Source of the DNA: an uncultured Gemmatimonadota bacterium
GTDB taxonomy: Bacteria; Gemmatimonadota; Gemmatimonadetes; Gemmatimonadales; GWC2-71-9
Length of the DNA: 14,577 bases
Assembly: GCA_946887295.1 (NCBI GenBank)
Contig: CAMPKP010000082.1
Span: 1-14,577 of the forward strand
Reading direction: 5' to 3'
Part shown: positions 7,561 through 14,573 of the stretch, in pieces
Layout of the letters: every line of letters starts with the position of its first letter
Position numbering within the stretch: the first letter of the stretch is position 1
Position numbers and translations under genes: made by a program
The notes under the pieces: generated by a model
Seen by the model: the letters and a program-made list of their open reading frames with translations, nothing else
Database searches by the model: none
What the model was told of the DNA's origin: nothing

Positions 7561-7580
7561 GGAAGATGAGTGGAAGATGA
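7561..7580 (-). repeat. Direct repeat in the DinB leader
   Basis: On the complement TCATCTTCC occurs twice (7572-7580 and 7561-7569), separated by 2 nt, an 11-bp period close to one DNA helical turn. It sits about 20-40 bp upstream of the DinB ATG and just downstream of the candidate -10, a placement where a repressor could act. No regulator is identified. Confidence 0.4.
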
Positions 7581-7595
7581 AGCGCCGCGCCTCTC

Positions 7596-7604
7596 AGCAT
7601 AGCA
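7596..7604 (-). promoter_or_regulatory. Possible extended -10 promoter for the DinB gene
   Basis: On the complement TGC-TATGCT reads as an extended -10 (TGn plus four of six matches to TATAAT). The leader would be about 50 nt. No good -35 is found 17 bp upstream, so this is a weak candidate. It fits the observation that DinB is separated from the gene before it by 114 bp. Confidence 0.3.
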
Positions 7605-7645
7605 CATGGGCCCGGCTCAGTCATCCACCTCGATCTTGAGGCTGG

Positions 7646-7664
7646 TCGCCGCGATCACCGGCGA
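7646..7664 (-). terminator. GC-rich hairpin over the membrane-protein stop codon
   Basis: TCGCCG (7646-7651) and CGGCGA (7659-7664) form a perfect 6-bp stem with a 7-nt loop that contains the stop codon of the membrane protein. A second short stem, CCTC/GAGG at 7628-7641, follows on the transcript. There is no U-run. This is a candidate weak terminator or stability hairpin separating the two-gene unit from DinB. Confidence 0.3.
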
Positions 7665-8485
7665 AGATCCGGTGCCGGAACACTCTCGGTAGCGGGGGGA
7701 CTCTCCATGAGCGTTACCGCGAAGTAGTCGAGGTTGAGCGTCCGGATCTCGGCATAGCGGAGAATCAGAAAGTCGCCCCGGATCTCGTAGTAGCGCTCGT
7801 CGGGCTCGACGGGGCCCAGGTGGGTGGCCGGCTCCCCCTCGCCCCGGTCGTCCTCCAGCCTCCGGCGGTGCGCGTCGGTGAGCACGATGGTGTCGAGGGC
7901 GCCGTCTCGGTCGAAGGTGAAATCCGACACGATACCGCGGTAGAGATAGCTGCCCGACCCGTGATCCACGACCGCGGAGAAGTAGACGCCGTCGACCGCT
8001 CTCGCCTCGCCCGCGTTCTCCCGGAAGTCGAGCACCTCGCCGGTGAGCATGTAGTACCAGTAGTTGTCGAAGCGGAAGGTCCTGGTGCGGTGGTCGAGCT
8101 TGAGTCTCCGCACGGCCCGGTGCCCGATGTTGCCTGCGACCGCGGCCGCGCCGTAGAGCGAGACGAGATAGCCCGCGATCCCGCCGTAGTGCATCGCGAC
8201 GGAGGAGCGCACCCGGTCCAGGTGCTCGCCCCCCGCCCCGAAATTGCCCACCAGGAGCAGGAACATCGCGTCCACGTCGGGTTGGTAGCCCAGCCGCCGG
8301 ACGACCGCGAGCCACACCACGTGCAGCACCAGCGCGAAGGCCACGCCGTACGCGAGCTCCTCGGAGACGCGCCGCAGCGAGGTCGGACTCGCCCACCCCC
8401 ACGGGCCTCGAGCGTAGCAGTAACGGAGAATGATTCCTGGAAGGACGAGCAGAAAAACGAGGAGGGCCGGAAAGGCGAAGTTCAT
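7655..8485 (-). CDS. Membrane protein with C-terminal soluble domain, unknown function
   Basis: 276 aa from the ATG at 8485, which overlaps the stop of the 63-aa gene by ATGA (8482-8485). Hydrophobic segments are visible at about 4-20 (ALLVFLLVLPGIILRYC), 46-63 (YGVAFALVLHVVWLAVV) and 103-118 (IAGYLVSLYGAAAVAG), so probably three membrane helices. From about 130 to 250 a beta-rich soluble domain follows: LDHRTRTFRFDNYWYYMLTGE, VYFSAVVDHGSGSYLYRGIV, TFDRDGALDTIVLTDAHRRR, and RYYEIRGDFLILRYAEI. The opening, LPG in the first helix and a later pair of helices, resembles DUF6338-type membrane proteins, but that is only an impression. The strongly coupled small gene in front suggests a two-component pair. 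I do not assign a function. Confidence 0.85.
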   Translation of the reverse strand: MNFAFPALLVFLLVLPGIILRYCYARGPWGWASPTSLRRVSEELAYGVAFALVLHVVWLAVVRRLGYQPDVDAMFLLLVGNFGAGGEHLDRVRSSVAMHYGGIAGYLVSLYGAAAVAGNIGHRAVRRLKLDHRTRTFRFDNYWYYMLTGEVLDFRENAGEARAVDGVYFSAVVDHGSGSYLYRGIVSDFTFDRDGALDTIVLTDAHRRRLEDDRGEGEPATHLGPVEPDERYYEIRGDFLILRYAEIRTLNLDYFAVTLMESPPATESVPAPDLRR

Positions 8486-8673
8486 CCGGCTTCCGCGAGT
8501 CTCCTGCCGAGCGGGCTCTTCACCTTCGTCATGACGTCGATCTGGACCCGGTAGGTCTTGCCGTTCATCCTGACCCAGCCGTCGCGGCCGTTGATGAGGT
8601 GTCCGCGAAGCTGGCGCCGCGCGCTGGGATCGAGGAGGATCGTTTCCAGTGTCTTGGAGATGCGCCCTTTCAC
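8482..8673 (-). CDS. Small basic protein (63 aa), unknown function
   Basis: 63 aa from the GTG at 8673, chosen because AGGAG (8680-8684) sits 6 nt upstream. The longer frame from a TTG at 8688 would begin upstream of that site. The product has many Arg and Lys residues: KGRISKTLETILLDPSARRQ, then HLINGRDGWVRMNGKTYRVQ, then IDVMTKVKSPLGRR. This suggests a helix followed by a beta hairpin, as in a small nucleic-acid- or protein-binding unit. The local pattern GKxYxVxI also occurs in the 67-aa protein at 1150-1353, but the rest does not align. It is the first gene of the minus-strand block, sits behind the best promoter in the window, and is translationally coupled to the membrane protein. Confidence 0.7.
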   Translation of the reverse strand: MKGRISKTLETILLDPSARRQLRGHLINGRDGWVRMNGKTYRVQIDVMTKVKSPLGRRLAEAG

Positions 8674-8700
8674 TCTGTGCTCCTGCAACGGGTCACCTGA

Positions 8701-8729
8701 ATTGTAGGAGCCCCACTGGGAGCGTGCAA
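8701..8729 (-). promoter_or_regulatory. Sigma70-like promoter for the 63-aa / membrane-protein pair
   Basis: On the complement TTGCAC (8724-8729) and TACAAT (8701-8706) are separated by exactly 17 bp. The -10 matches five of six consensus bases, and the -35 keeps the TTG core. The start point would be near 8694, leaving a leader of about 20 nt that holds the AGGAG, which supports the GTG start at 8673. Confidence 0.6.
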
Positions 8730-8730
8730 T
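8702..8730 (+). promoter_or_regulatory. Overlapping opposite promoter candidate for the asparaginase
   Basis: TTGTAG (8702-8707) and TGCAAT (8725-8730) are 17 bp apart and point towards the asparaginase, with a predicted leader of about 75 nt. It uses nearly the same bases as the minus-strand promoter because the block is an imperfect inverted repeat (ATTGTA ... TGCAAT, 8701-8730). Matches to consensus are weaker than on the minus strand (four of six at -10). Confidence 0.35.
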
Positions 8731-8813
8731 GCGCGCCCGGTGCCGCGAGGATGCTGGACCGGATCGCCGGGATCAGACATCTTGTCCGCCGACCCTTCCC
8801 ACGAGGAATACCC

Positions 8814-9980
8814 ATGTCCGTGTCCCGCCGCCGCTTCCTGAAGCAGAGCGCAGCCACCGGCCTGCTCGGTGTCGGCTCGCTGCCGTTCCGGCTCGAGGCC
8901 CCCTGGATCAGGCGGTCGGCCGCTGCGGAGCCGGTGGTGATCGCCTCGATGAACGGCAACTGGTACAGGAACGGGGGCAAGGAGACCTGCGTCCAGAAGG
9001 CCTACCGCCGGATGGTCGAGGGCGGCGACGTGCTCGACGCCCTCATCGAGGGCGTCAACATCCTCGAGCTGGACCCGGAGGAGGACTCGGTCGGGTACGG
9101 CGGACTTCCCAACGCGGATGGGGTGGTCCAGCTCGACTCCTGCTGCATGCACGGGCCCAAGCGGAGGGCGGGGGGCGTCGCCGCGCTCGAGGGGGTACGG
9201 ACCCCGTCGAAGGTGGCGAAGATCGTGATGGATCAGACCGACCACCATCTGCTGGTCGGCGCCGGCGCGCAGGCGTTCTCGAGAGACTTCGGCTTCACCA
9301 TCGACGACGACCTCAACACCGAGCGCAGCCGCAAGGCGTGGCTCGAGTGGAAGCGCCGCTCGGATCCGAAGCACTACCTCGATCCGGATCGGCGGGCGGC
9401 GGCCGACCGCAGGATACTGGACTCGCTGTACCACGAGGGGCTGATCAACTCCAGGGTGGTCCACGGCACCATCAACTGCGACGGGGTCAACGCCAGGGGC
9501 GAGATCTGCGGCGTCACGACCACGAGCGGCCTCGCCTGGAAGATCCCGGGCCGGGTGGGCGACTCCCCCATCCTCGGCGCGGGCCTCTACGTGGACGGCG
9601 CGGTCGGCGCGGCCGGCTCGACCGGGCGGGGCGAGGCCAATCTCTACAACCTGTGCTCGTTCCTGATCGTGGAGAACATGCGCCGGGGGATGCATCCCAA
9701 GGACGCCGGGCTCGACGCGCTCGCGCGGGTCCGTTCCAACACGGTAGAGCGCCGGCTCCGCCGCGCCAACGGCGACCCCAATTTCAGCCTCACGTTCTAT
9801 GCACTGAACGCCCGCGGCGAGCATGCCGGGGTGTCCATGTACGCCGAGGACGAGGACTACCGCGGGTGGGCCGGCAACACGGATCGCGGGTTCATGAAGT
9901 ACGCGGTCTGCGACCGGAACGGGCCGCGTACGGTGCAGTGCGAGCCGCTGATTCCGGGCAAGCTGGAGTCGGACGCCTGA
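8814..9980 (+). CDS. Tat-exported N4-glycosylasparaginase / isoaspartyl peptidase (Ntn hydrolase, family T2)
   Basis: 388 aa from the ATG at 8814, with GAGGA (8803-8807) 6 nt upstream. The N-terminus SRRRFLKQSAATGLLGVGSL is a twin-arginine signal, so the enzyme is exported folded. Mature landmarks: VVIASMNGNW, GGDVLDALIEGVNILELD, VGYGGLPNADGVVQLDSCCM, and the autocleavage site RVVHGTINCDG. There Thr219 is the expected N-terminal nucleophile of the beta chain, preceded by Gly218 rather than the Asp found in lysosomal and Flavobacterium glycosylasparaginases. Then come GVTTTSGLAWKIPGRVGDSP (233-252) with the substrate-binding RVGDSP, and GAAGSTGRGE. The reaction is hydrolysis of the amide in Asn-linked glycans, asparagine or isoaspartyl peptides; the exact substrate is not settled. 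It is divergent from the small-protein/membrane pair and convergent with the patatin gene (25-bp gap). Confidence 0.93.
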   Translation: MSVSRRRFLKQSAATGLLGVGSLPFRLEAPWIRRSAAAEPVVIASMNGNWYRNGGKETCVQKAYRRMVEGGDVLDALIEGVNILELDPEEDSVGYGGLPNADGVVQLDSCCMHGPKRRAGGVAALEGVRTPSKVAKIVMDQTDHHLLVGAGAQAFSRDFGFTIDDDLNTERSRKAWLEWKRRSDPKHYLDPDRRAAADRRILDSLYHEGLINSRVVHGTINCDGVNARGEICGVTTTSGLAWKIPGRVGDSPILGAGLYVDGAVGAAGSTGRGEANLYNLCSFLIVENMRRGMHPKDAGLDALARVRSNTVERRLRRANGDPNFSLTFYALNARGEHAGVSMYAEDEDYRGWAGNTDRGFMKYAVCDRNGPRTVQCEPLIPGKLESDA

Positions 9981-9990
9981 CCCGACACCG

Positions 9991-10005
9991 CGGCGTGCCC
10001 CGCCG
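9991..10005. terminator. Short GC hairpin in the convergent gap
   Basis: CGGCG-TGCCC-CGCCG is a perfect 5-bp stem filling the gap between the asparaginase and patatin stops, so it could act on both transcripts. It is short and has no T-run on either side. A weak candidate only. Confidence 0.25.
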
Positions 10006-10965
10006 TCACACCCGAAGGTCTCTGGCGATCTGATGGCCGGGATGGCCCGGGTCGGCCTGCGCGATCTTCACTTCCCGCACCGTGTCCGCCTTCCCCTGGT
10101 CGATCATCCGCGCGATGTCGGCGGACGTGAAGTGCTCCACGTCGAAGGGGATCGGCCGGGCCGGCCGGATGACCAGAATCGGGATGTAGCGCTTGTCCTT
10201 CAGCATCGGCTGACTCGCGTCCACCAGCAGCTGCTGGTTGATCTCCAGGAACGTCTCGATGTCGTTGCGCACGATCTCGTTGCTGGTGATCGCCACGACT
10301 CGGGAGACCAGGTGGAACGCATCGCCCTGGTTGAAGCCGGGCTCGACTGGGGCGACACCCACCGTCTGGCAGAGCGCGCAGACCACCCGCGTCGCGCCGA
10401 GCTCGATCGCCTGCTTGAGCGGGGCGATGTCGCGCAGGCCGCCGTCGTAGTAGGGCTGGTCGGCGACGAGCTGGAGCGGCATGGCGACCGGCTCAGCGGT
10501 GCTCGCCAGGATGTAGTCCACCAGCCGGGGCTCGGTGCTGTCCTTGTAGACCAGATCGCCCGACAGCACGTTCACCGCGCCCACCCGAATGCGGATCGCG
10601 GTCCGTCGCGGATCCACCGTGGCCAGCTCCCGCCGAACCACGTCCACCAGCGGCTCGGTGTCCACCAGCCCCTGCCAGCGCTTCCGGACCAGGTTCCAGA
10701 GCACGCTTGCGATCCCGCGCTTCTTCACGAAGCTCTCGGGGCTGGTGACGTGCTCGCGCCAGAAGGTCTCCAGCTTCCGGCCGACGGCGGGCCAGTCGGG
10801 CAGCGAGCCCAGCGGCACGAGGCCCGCCAGATAGCCGGCGTTGAGGGCGCCGACCGAGATTCCGGTAGCGATCTCGGGGACGTAGCCCGCCTGCAGGAGC
10901 GTGGAAATGATGCCAGCCTGGTAGGCGCCCTTGATATTGCCGCCGCTCAGCACCAGTGCGTTCAT
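10006..10965 (-). CDS. Patatin-like phospholipase
   Basis: 319 aa from the ATG at 10965, which overlaps the HD-gene stop by ATGA (10962-10965). The patatin fold has its Ser-Asp dyad: the oxyanion loop [12 protein letters not shown] (7-18), nucleophile Ser37 in [14 protein letters not shown], and catalytic Asp174 in YYDGGLRD. Patatins are lipid acyl hydrolases acting on phospholipid acyl esters. There is no signal peptide, so it is expected at the inner face of the membrane or in the cytoplasm. The C-terminal part (about 230-319) includes [31 protein letters not shown], and [19 protein letters not shown], normal for bacterial patatins of about this length. Expression is tied to the HD hydrolase in front. 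Toxic or defence-related patatins exist, but nothing here shows an activating domain of that kind. Confidence 0.94.
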   Translation of the reverse strand: MNALVLSGGNIKGAYQAGIISTLLQAGYVPEIATGISVGALNAGYLAGLVPLGSLPDWPAVGRKLETFWREHVTSPESFVKKRGIASVLWNLVRKRWQGLVDTEPLVDVVRRELATVDPRRTAIRIRVGAVNVLSGDLVYKDSTEPRLVDYILASTAEPVAMPLQLVADQPYYDGGLRDIAPLKQAIELGATRVVCALCQTVGVAPVEPGFNQGDAFHLVSRVVAITSNEIVRNDIETFLEINQQLLVDASQPMLKDKRYIPILVIRPARPIPFDVEHFTSADIARMIDQGKADTVREVKIAQADPGHPGHQIARDLRV

Positions 10966-11510
10966 GTGGCCAGCGCGGCCCGCCCGGTGCGGAGCACCTC
11001 GTCGTAGTAGCTCTCGAGGCCGGGGTTGCATCCCCGGCAACCGATCAGCACCTGCTCGGTCCAGTCGAGGTATTCCCGCCGCCGCTCGAGCGACCAGCCG
11101 GCGGGCGGCGAGGCGGTCACGTCGCGCACGTTGCAGATCTTGTCCCCGAATTTGATGAGCCTGGCCTTGGAAGATATGGAGCCGGCGTGCTCGATCTGGA
11201 GACGCTTGCGCTCCGCCTTGGGCAGGCGCTTGTCGTCGGTCATCTCGAGGACGAGGTCGCGCACTTCGGCGCCGAAGTTGGCCTCGAGCTCCTCCGGTGT
11301 CGTCCTGGTGTCCTCGATGGTGTCGTGGAGGACGGCGGCCATGAGCGTGGCGAGATCGGTCACGCCGCCCCGATTGGCGAGGACCGCGGCCACCTCGATC
11401 GCGTGGTTGATGTAGGGGGACGCCGCGGCGTCCTTGCGGCGTTGATCCCGGTGCTTGTGGGCGGCGAACTGCAGCGCATTCAGCAACTTGGCCTGATCTG
11501 AGATATTCAC
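10962..11510 (-). CDS. HD-domain hydrolase of the MESH1 / RelA-SpoT hydrolase type
   Basis: 182 aa from the GTG at 11510, with no strong Shine-Dalgarno. It is a single-domain HD protein resembling small alarmone hydrolases and human MESH1: [13 protein letters not shown] (16-27), YINHAIEVA with His36, LHDTIEDT with His62-Asp63 and Glu66-Asp67, [20 protein letters not shown] (89-108), and [13 protein letters not shown] with Asp123 and Asn127. All expected metal and active-site residues are present. It should remove pyrophosphate from (p)ppGpp, or act on NADPH as MESH1 can; which one is not decided by sequence. No synthetase, TGS or ACT domains follow, so it is hydrolase-only. Its stop overlaps the patatin ATG, and it lies divergent to a CDP-alcohol phosphatidyltransferase, 134 bp away. 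The pairing with a phospholipase suggests that alarmone or nucleotide turnover and lipid hydrolysis are controlled together. Confidence 0.92.
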   Translation of the reverse strand: MNISDQAKLLNALQFAAHKHRDQRRKDAAASPYINHAIEVAAVLANRGGVTDLATLMAAVLHDTIEDTRTTPEELEANFGAEVRDLVLEMTDDKRLPKAERKRLQIEHAGSISSKARLIKFGDKICNVRDVTASPPAGWSLERRREYLDWTEQVLIGCRGCNPGLESYYDEVLRTGRAALAT

Positions 11511-11644
11511 CCCCGGTCGTTCCGCGAATGAATGCTAACGTCGTCCCGTGACACTCGCGACGAGGCGGTGCAGGCCTTCGATCGTCCGGGTCACGCCGGG
11601 AGGACGCCGGGCCGCCAGCTTGGCAGGAACATCGGAGGCGAGCC
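11511..11644. other. Divergent intergenic region, HD hydrolase / phosphatidyltransferase
   Basis: This 134-bp gap must carry promoters for both directions. I see only a weak -10-like TAGCAT towards the HD gene and a GGAGG at 11634-11638 that serves the phosphatidyltransferase start 6 nt later. No hairpin or repeat stands out. Confidence 0.4.
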
Positions 11645-12259
11645 ATGCTGGCCAACTGGATCACGCTGTCGCGATTTCCGCTGCTGCTGATCTGCACCCT
11701 GATCTTGTACCTCGGAACACCGCCGGTCCAGCTCGCCGGCGTGGGACTGCTGTTCGTCGGGCTCATGCTGGACACGGTGGACGGCATGGTGGCCCGGCGA
11801 ACCGGCCAGACCAGCCTGCTCGGCAGCGTGCTCGACATCGCCGCCGACCGCACGTACGAGCTGGTTCTGTGGGTGTGCTTTGCCGACCTCGGCCTGATCC
11901 CGGCGGCCATACCGCTGATCGTGGTCGCTCGAACCACGCTCACCGACGCGCTCCGAAGCGTCGGGGTCGGGCAGGGAGCGGCTCCGTTCGACCAGCCGCG
12001 GAGCTCGCTCGCCCGGTTCCTGGTCGGCTCGTCGTGGATGCGGACCGGGTACTCGGTCACCAAGGTGATCGCGTTCTGCGGCCTCGCGCTCGCACGGGCG
12101 CTCTCCGCCTTCCCGGTGGAGGCCGCTTCCGCCGCCGGGGCCCTCATGCTTCCGGCGTTGCATGCTGTCGCGTGGCTCGCGGTGACCCTCTGCATCGGCA
12201 GGGGCCTGCCGGTGATCCTGGCGCTCGTCGAAGAAACCGCCCCTCCGGCCTATCCGTAG
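11645..12259 (+). CDS. CDP-alcohol phosphatidyltransferase family protein
   Basis: 204 aa from the ATG at 11645, with GGAGG 6 nt upstream. The defining CDP-alcohol motif is complete: Asp43, Asp46-Gly47, Ala50-Arg51, Gly60, Asp64 and Asp68 in DTVDGMVARRTGQTSLLGSV followed by LDIAAD. These bind the divalent metals and the CDP part of CDP-diacylglycerol or a related CDP-alcohol. Hydrophobic segments fit an integral membrane enzyme of about six helices, e.g. LLLICTLILYLG (13-24), AGVGLLFVGLML (31-42), and LIPAAIPLIVVA. The product class is a phospholipid head-group alcohol ester, such as phosphatidylglycerophosphate or phosphatidylinositol phosphate; the acceptor cannot be read from the sequence. 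The family is usually around 180-220 aa, so it looks full length. It is divergent from the HD-patatin pair. Confidence 0.94.
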   Translation: MLANWITLSRFPLLLICTLILYLGTPPVQLAGVGLLFVGLMLDTVDGMVARRTGQTSLLGSVLDIAADRTYELVLWVCFADLGLIPAAIPLIVVARTTLTDALRSVGVGQGAAPFDQPRSSLARFLVGSSWMRTGYSVTKVIAFCGLALARALSAFPVEAASAAGALMLPALHAVAWLAVTLCIGRGLPVILALVEETAPPAYP

Positions 12260-12278
12260 GCCCCTCAGATTATTTTTC
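12247..12278 (+). terminator. Candidate terminator after the phosphatidyltransferase
   Basis: GGCCTA-TCCG-TAGGCC (12247-12262) is a perfect 6-bp stem with a tetraloop, and its right arm contains the gene's TAG stop. A T-rich run (TTATTTTTC, 12270-12278) follows, but 7 nt after the stem rather than directly. This makes it a non-canonical terminator, possibly a weak one that lets some transcription into the DUF5916 gene 64 bp on. The AT-rich patch could also belong to a promoter, though no -35 fits. Confidence 0.4.
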
Positions 12279-12323
12279 TGCGATCCCGGTCTGCCGCCGG
12301 ACTCCACTCCAATCCGATCTGAC

Positions 12324-14573
12324 ATGCTCGTGATGCTCCTGCTGCTCCAGGGGGTCGTGGTCGAGGGCAAGGGCTCGCCCACAGCGGACATTCCCCGGCT
12401 CGAGGCCTCGGTCCGGATCGACGGCAGCCTCGACGAGCCGGTGTGGGCCGAGGCCACCCGGCTGACCGGCTTCTGGCAGTACCAGCCGGTGGACGGCCGC
12501 TCCGCAGAGGAGGAGACGGAGGTGCTCGCGTGGTACGCGCCCGACGCGATCTACTTCGGCGTCCTCGCCCGCGACCGGAATCCCTCCTCGATCCGCGCCA
12601 CCGTCGCCGACCGCGACAACATCGCCAACGACGACCACGTCATCATAGACATCGACACCTTCCACGACCGCCGCCGCGCCTTCTCGTTCGGGGTGAACCC
12701 GCTCGGCGCCCAGAGCGACGGCGTGCGGAGCGAGGGCGCCGGGCAGGTGAGCAGCCTCATCCCCGGAAGCACCGACCTCAACCCGGATTTCATCTGGCAG
12801 TCCAAGGGGCGCATCACGGACCGCGGGTACGAGATCGAGATCCGCATCCCCTTCAAGAGCCTCCGGTACCCCGGCAGCGGGGAGCAGTCCTGGGGATTCA
12901 ACGTGACCCGGGTCGTCCAGCGCACCGGTTATACCGACACCTGGACCGATGTCCGGCGGGCCAACGCCAGCTTCCTGGGCCAGGCGGGAGCCATCGGCGG
13001 GCTTCACGATCTCAAGGGGGGAGTGACGGTCGAGGCACAGCCGTTCGTCACCGCCACCGCCGACGGCAGTCGCGATGCAGCGAGCGGCAGGTTCACCCGG
13101 GAGGATGTGGACCCCGACGCCGGACTGAACCTGCACCTCGGCTTCACCAGCTACGCGCTCGACGCGACGCTCAATCCCGATTTCAGCCAGGTGGAGAGCG
13201 ACGAGGGCCAGGTCACGGTGAACGAGCGCTTCGCGCTCTTCTTTCCCGAGAAGCGGCCCTTCTTCCTCGAGGGGATCGAGCTGTTCGGCTCGCCCCAGAC
13301 CCTGGTGTACACCCGACGCATCGTGAATCCGAAGGCCGGCGCCAAGTTCACCGGCAAGCTCGGGCAGCTCGGCGTGGCCCACCTGACGGCCGTGGATGAG
13401 ACCGGCACGGAAGACGCGTGGTTCAACGTCACCCGCCTGCGGCGCGACTTCGGGCTCAACTCGATCGCGGGGGTGACCTTCACCAACCGGGACCAGCACG
13501 GCGCCCACAACCGCGTGCTCGCGGGCGACTTTCGCTACGTCTGGGGCCTCTACTACACCCAGTTCCAGTACGGCGCCTCGTTTACCAGGGACGCCGCGGG
13601 GAGCCGGACCGCACCCATCTGGCAGGCCGAGTACGACCGGACCGGCCGCTCCTGGGGCTTCAATTATCTGCTCAAGGGCCTGGGCCAGGGCTTCGATGCC
13701 CAAGCCGGGTTCGTCAACCGGCTCCGGAGCGGCGTGGTGTACGGGCACGCCTTCAATCGCTTCACGGTCTACGGGGCCCGCGGCGCGCTGCTGGAGAACC
13801 TCACCCTCTTCGGCGGGCCGGAGCGCACCTGGCTGTACGACAAGTTCGGTCTCAACTCGGGCATCGAGGGCGACGAGCAGCTGGACGCCACCTTCCAGCT
13901 CCGCGGCGGGTGGGAGCTGAACGGACACCTGCAGCGCGACTTCGTGAACTTTCAGGACAGCACCTACGCGGACTACACGGTGGGTAGCGCGGCGGGGCCG
14001 GTCTACCGTCCGGCCGACGACTTCTCGGGATTCACCTTCGAGACCAAGGTGACCACGCCGACCTGGCGGCAGCTCGGCGCCACCGTGGCATACGGCCGGG
14101 GGCGGGTCGCGATCTTCGAGGAGGGAGCCACCGGCCGGGCCTGGCATCTGACGGGCGCGGTGGACCTGCGTCCCGCGTCCACAGTGCGCATGGCGCTCAC
14201 CGGCACCGTGTTCCGGCTGTATCGCCTCGACGGCAGCGAGTTCGCCCGCGCCGCGATTCCCCGGCTCAAGACGGAGTATCAGCCGAGGCGGGAGCTGTTC
14301 TTCCGGGTGATCGGCGAGTATCGCTCGGAGCGCACCGCCGAGCTGCTCGACCCGGCCACGGGACAGCCGCTGCTGGTCGGGGGTCGGTCTCGGCCGGCCG
14401 TCGACTTCAACGGGTTCCGGCTTGACCTGCTCGCTTCGTTCGAGCCCAGCCCGGGGACGGTCGCATTCCTCGGCTACGGCAGCTCGCTCGAGACGGATGG
14501 AGAGTTCAACTGGTCACGGCTGGAGCGGAGGAGCGACGGGTTCTTCGTGAAGCTGGCGTATCAGATCAGGTAG
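12324..14573 (+). CDS. DUF5916-type outer-membrane beta-barrel protein with CBM9-like N-terminal domain
   Basis: 749 aa from the ATG at 12324; no in-frame start lies upstream before 12260. Residues about 28-200 look like a CBM9/DOMON-like beta-sandwich: ASVRIDGSLDEPVWAEA, YAPDAIYFGVLARDRNPSSI, DHVIIDIDTFHDRRRAFSFG, and YEIEIRIPFKSLRYP. From about 230 to the end is a DUF5916-like barrel region, with the signature TLNPDFSQVESDEGQVTVNE, then RFALFFPEKRPFFLEGIELF, and alternating strand pattern to the C-terminal GFFVKLAYQIR. Such proteins occur in Bacteroidota, Gemmatimonadota and Acidobacteriota as outer-membrane proteins, and their function is unsettled. The N-terminal hydrophobic stretch MLVMLLLLQGVVV is short and lacks a basic n-region, so a start or signal-peptide error is possible. 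Only 4 nt remain after the TAG, so what follows is unknown. Confidence 0.9.
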   Translation: MLVMLLLLQGVVVEGKGSPTADIPRLEASVRIDGSLDEPVWAEATRLTGFWQYQPVDGRSAEEETEVLAWYAPDAIYFGVLARDRNPSSIRATVADRDNIANDDHVIIDIDTFHDRRRAFSFGVNPLGAQSDGVRSEGAGQVSSLIPGSTDLNPDFIWQSKGRITDRGYEIEIRIPFKSLRYPGSGEQSWGFNVTRVVQRTGYTDTWTDVRRANASFLGQAGAIGGLHDLKGGVTVEAQPFVTATADGSRDAASGRFTREDVDPDAGLNLHLGFTSYALDATLNPDFSQVESDEGQVTVNERFALFFPEKRPFFLEGIELFGSPQTLVYTRRIVNPKAGAKFTGKLGQLGVAHLTAVDETGTEDAWFNVTRLRRDFGLNSIAGVTFTNRDQHGAHNRVLAGDFRYVWGLYYTQFQYGASFTRDAAGSRTAPIWQAEYDRTGRSWGFNYLLKGLGQGFDAQAGFVNRLRSGVVYGHAFNRFTVYGARGALLENLTLFGGPERTWLYDKFGLNSGIEGDEQLDATFQLRGGWELNGHLQRDFVNFQDSTYADYTVGSAAGPVYRPADDFSGFTFETKVTTPTWRQLGATVAYGRGRVAIFEEGATGRAWHLTGAVDLRPASTVRMALTGTVFRLYRLDGSEFARAAIPRLKTEYQPRRELFFRVIGEYRSERTAELLDPATGQPLLVGGRSRPAVDFNGFRLDLLASFEPSPGTVAFLGYGSSLETDGEFNWSRLERRSDGFFVKLAYQIR

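Noticed and set aside
7617..7720. A frame overlapping the end of the membrane protein whose tail reads VIAATSLKIEVDD, looking like a real C-terminus
   Set aside because: It could mean a frameshift near 7700 in the membrane protein, but the main frame stays open with a plausible end and I have no alignment to support a shift.
10966..12195. Extension of the patatin frame upstream to 12195
   Set aside because: The sequence upstream of the ATG at 10965 is nonsense antisense to the phosphatidyltransferase and out of frame with the HD gene; family members begin at MNALVLSGG.
12270..14147. A 625-codon minus-strand frame opposite the DUF5916 gene
   Set aside because: Rich in Val/Gly/Glu/Pro with no recognisable motif, and it mirrors the third-position bias of the real gene on the plus strand.
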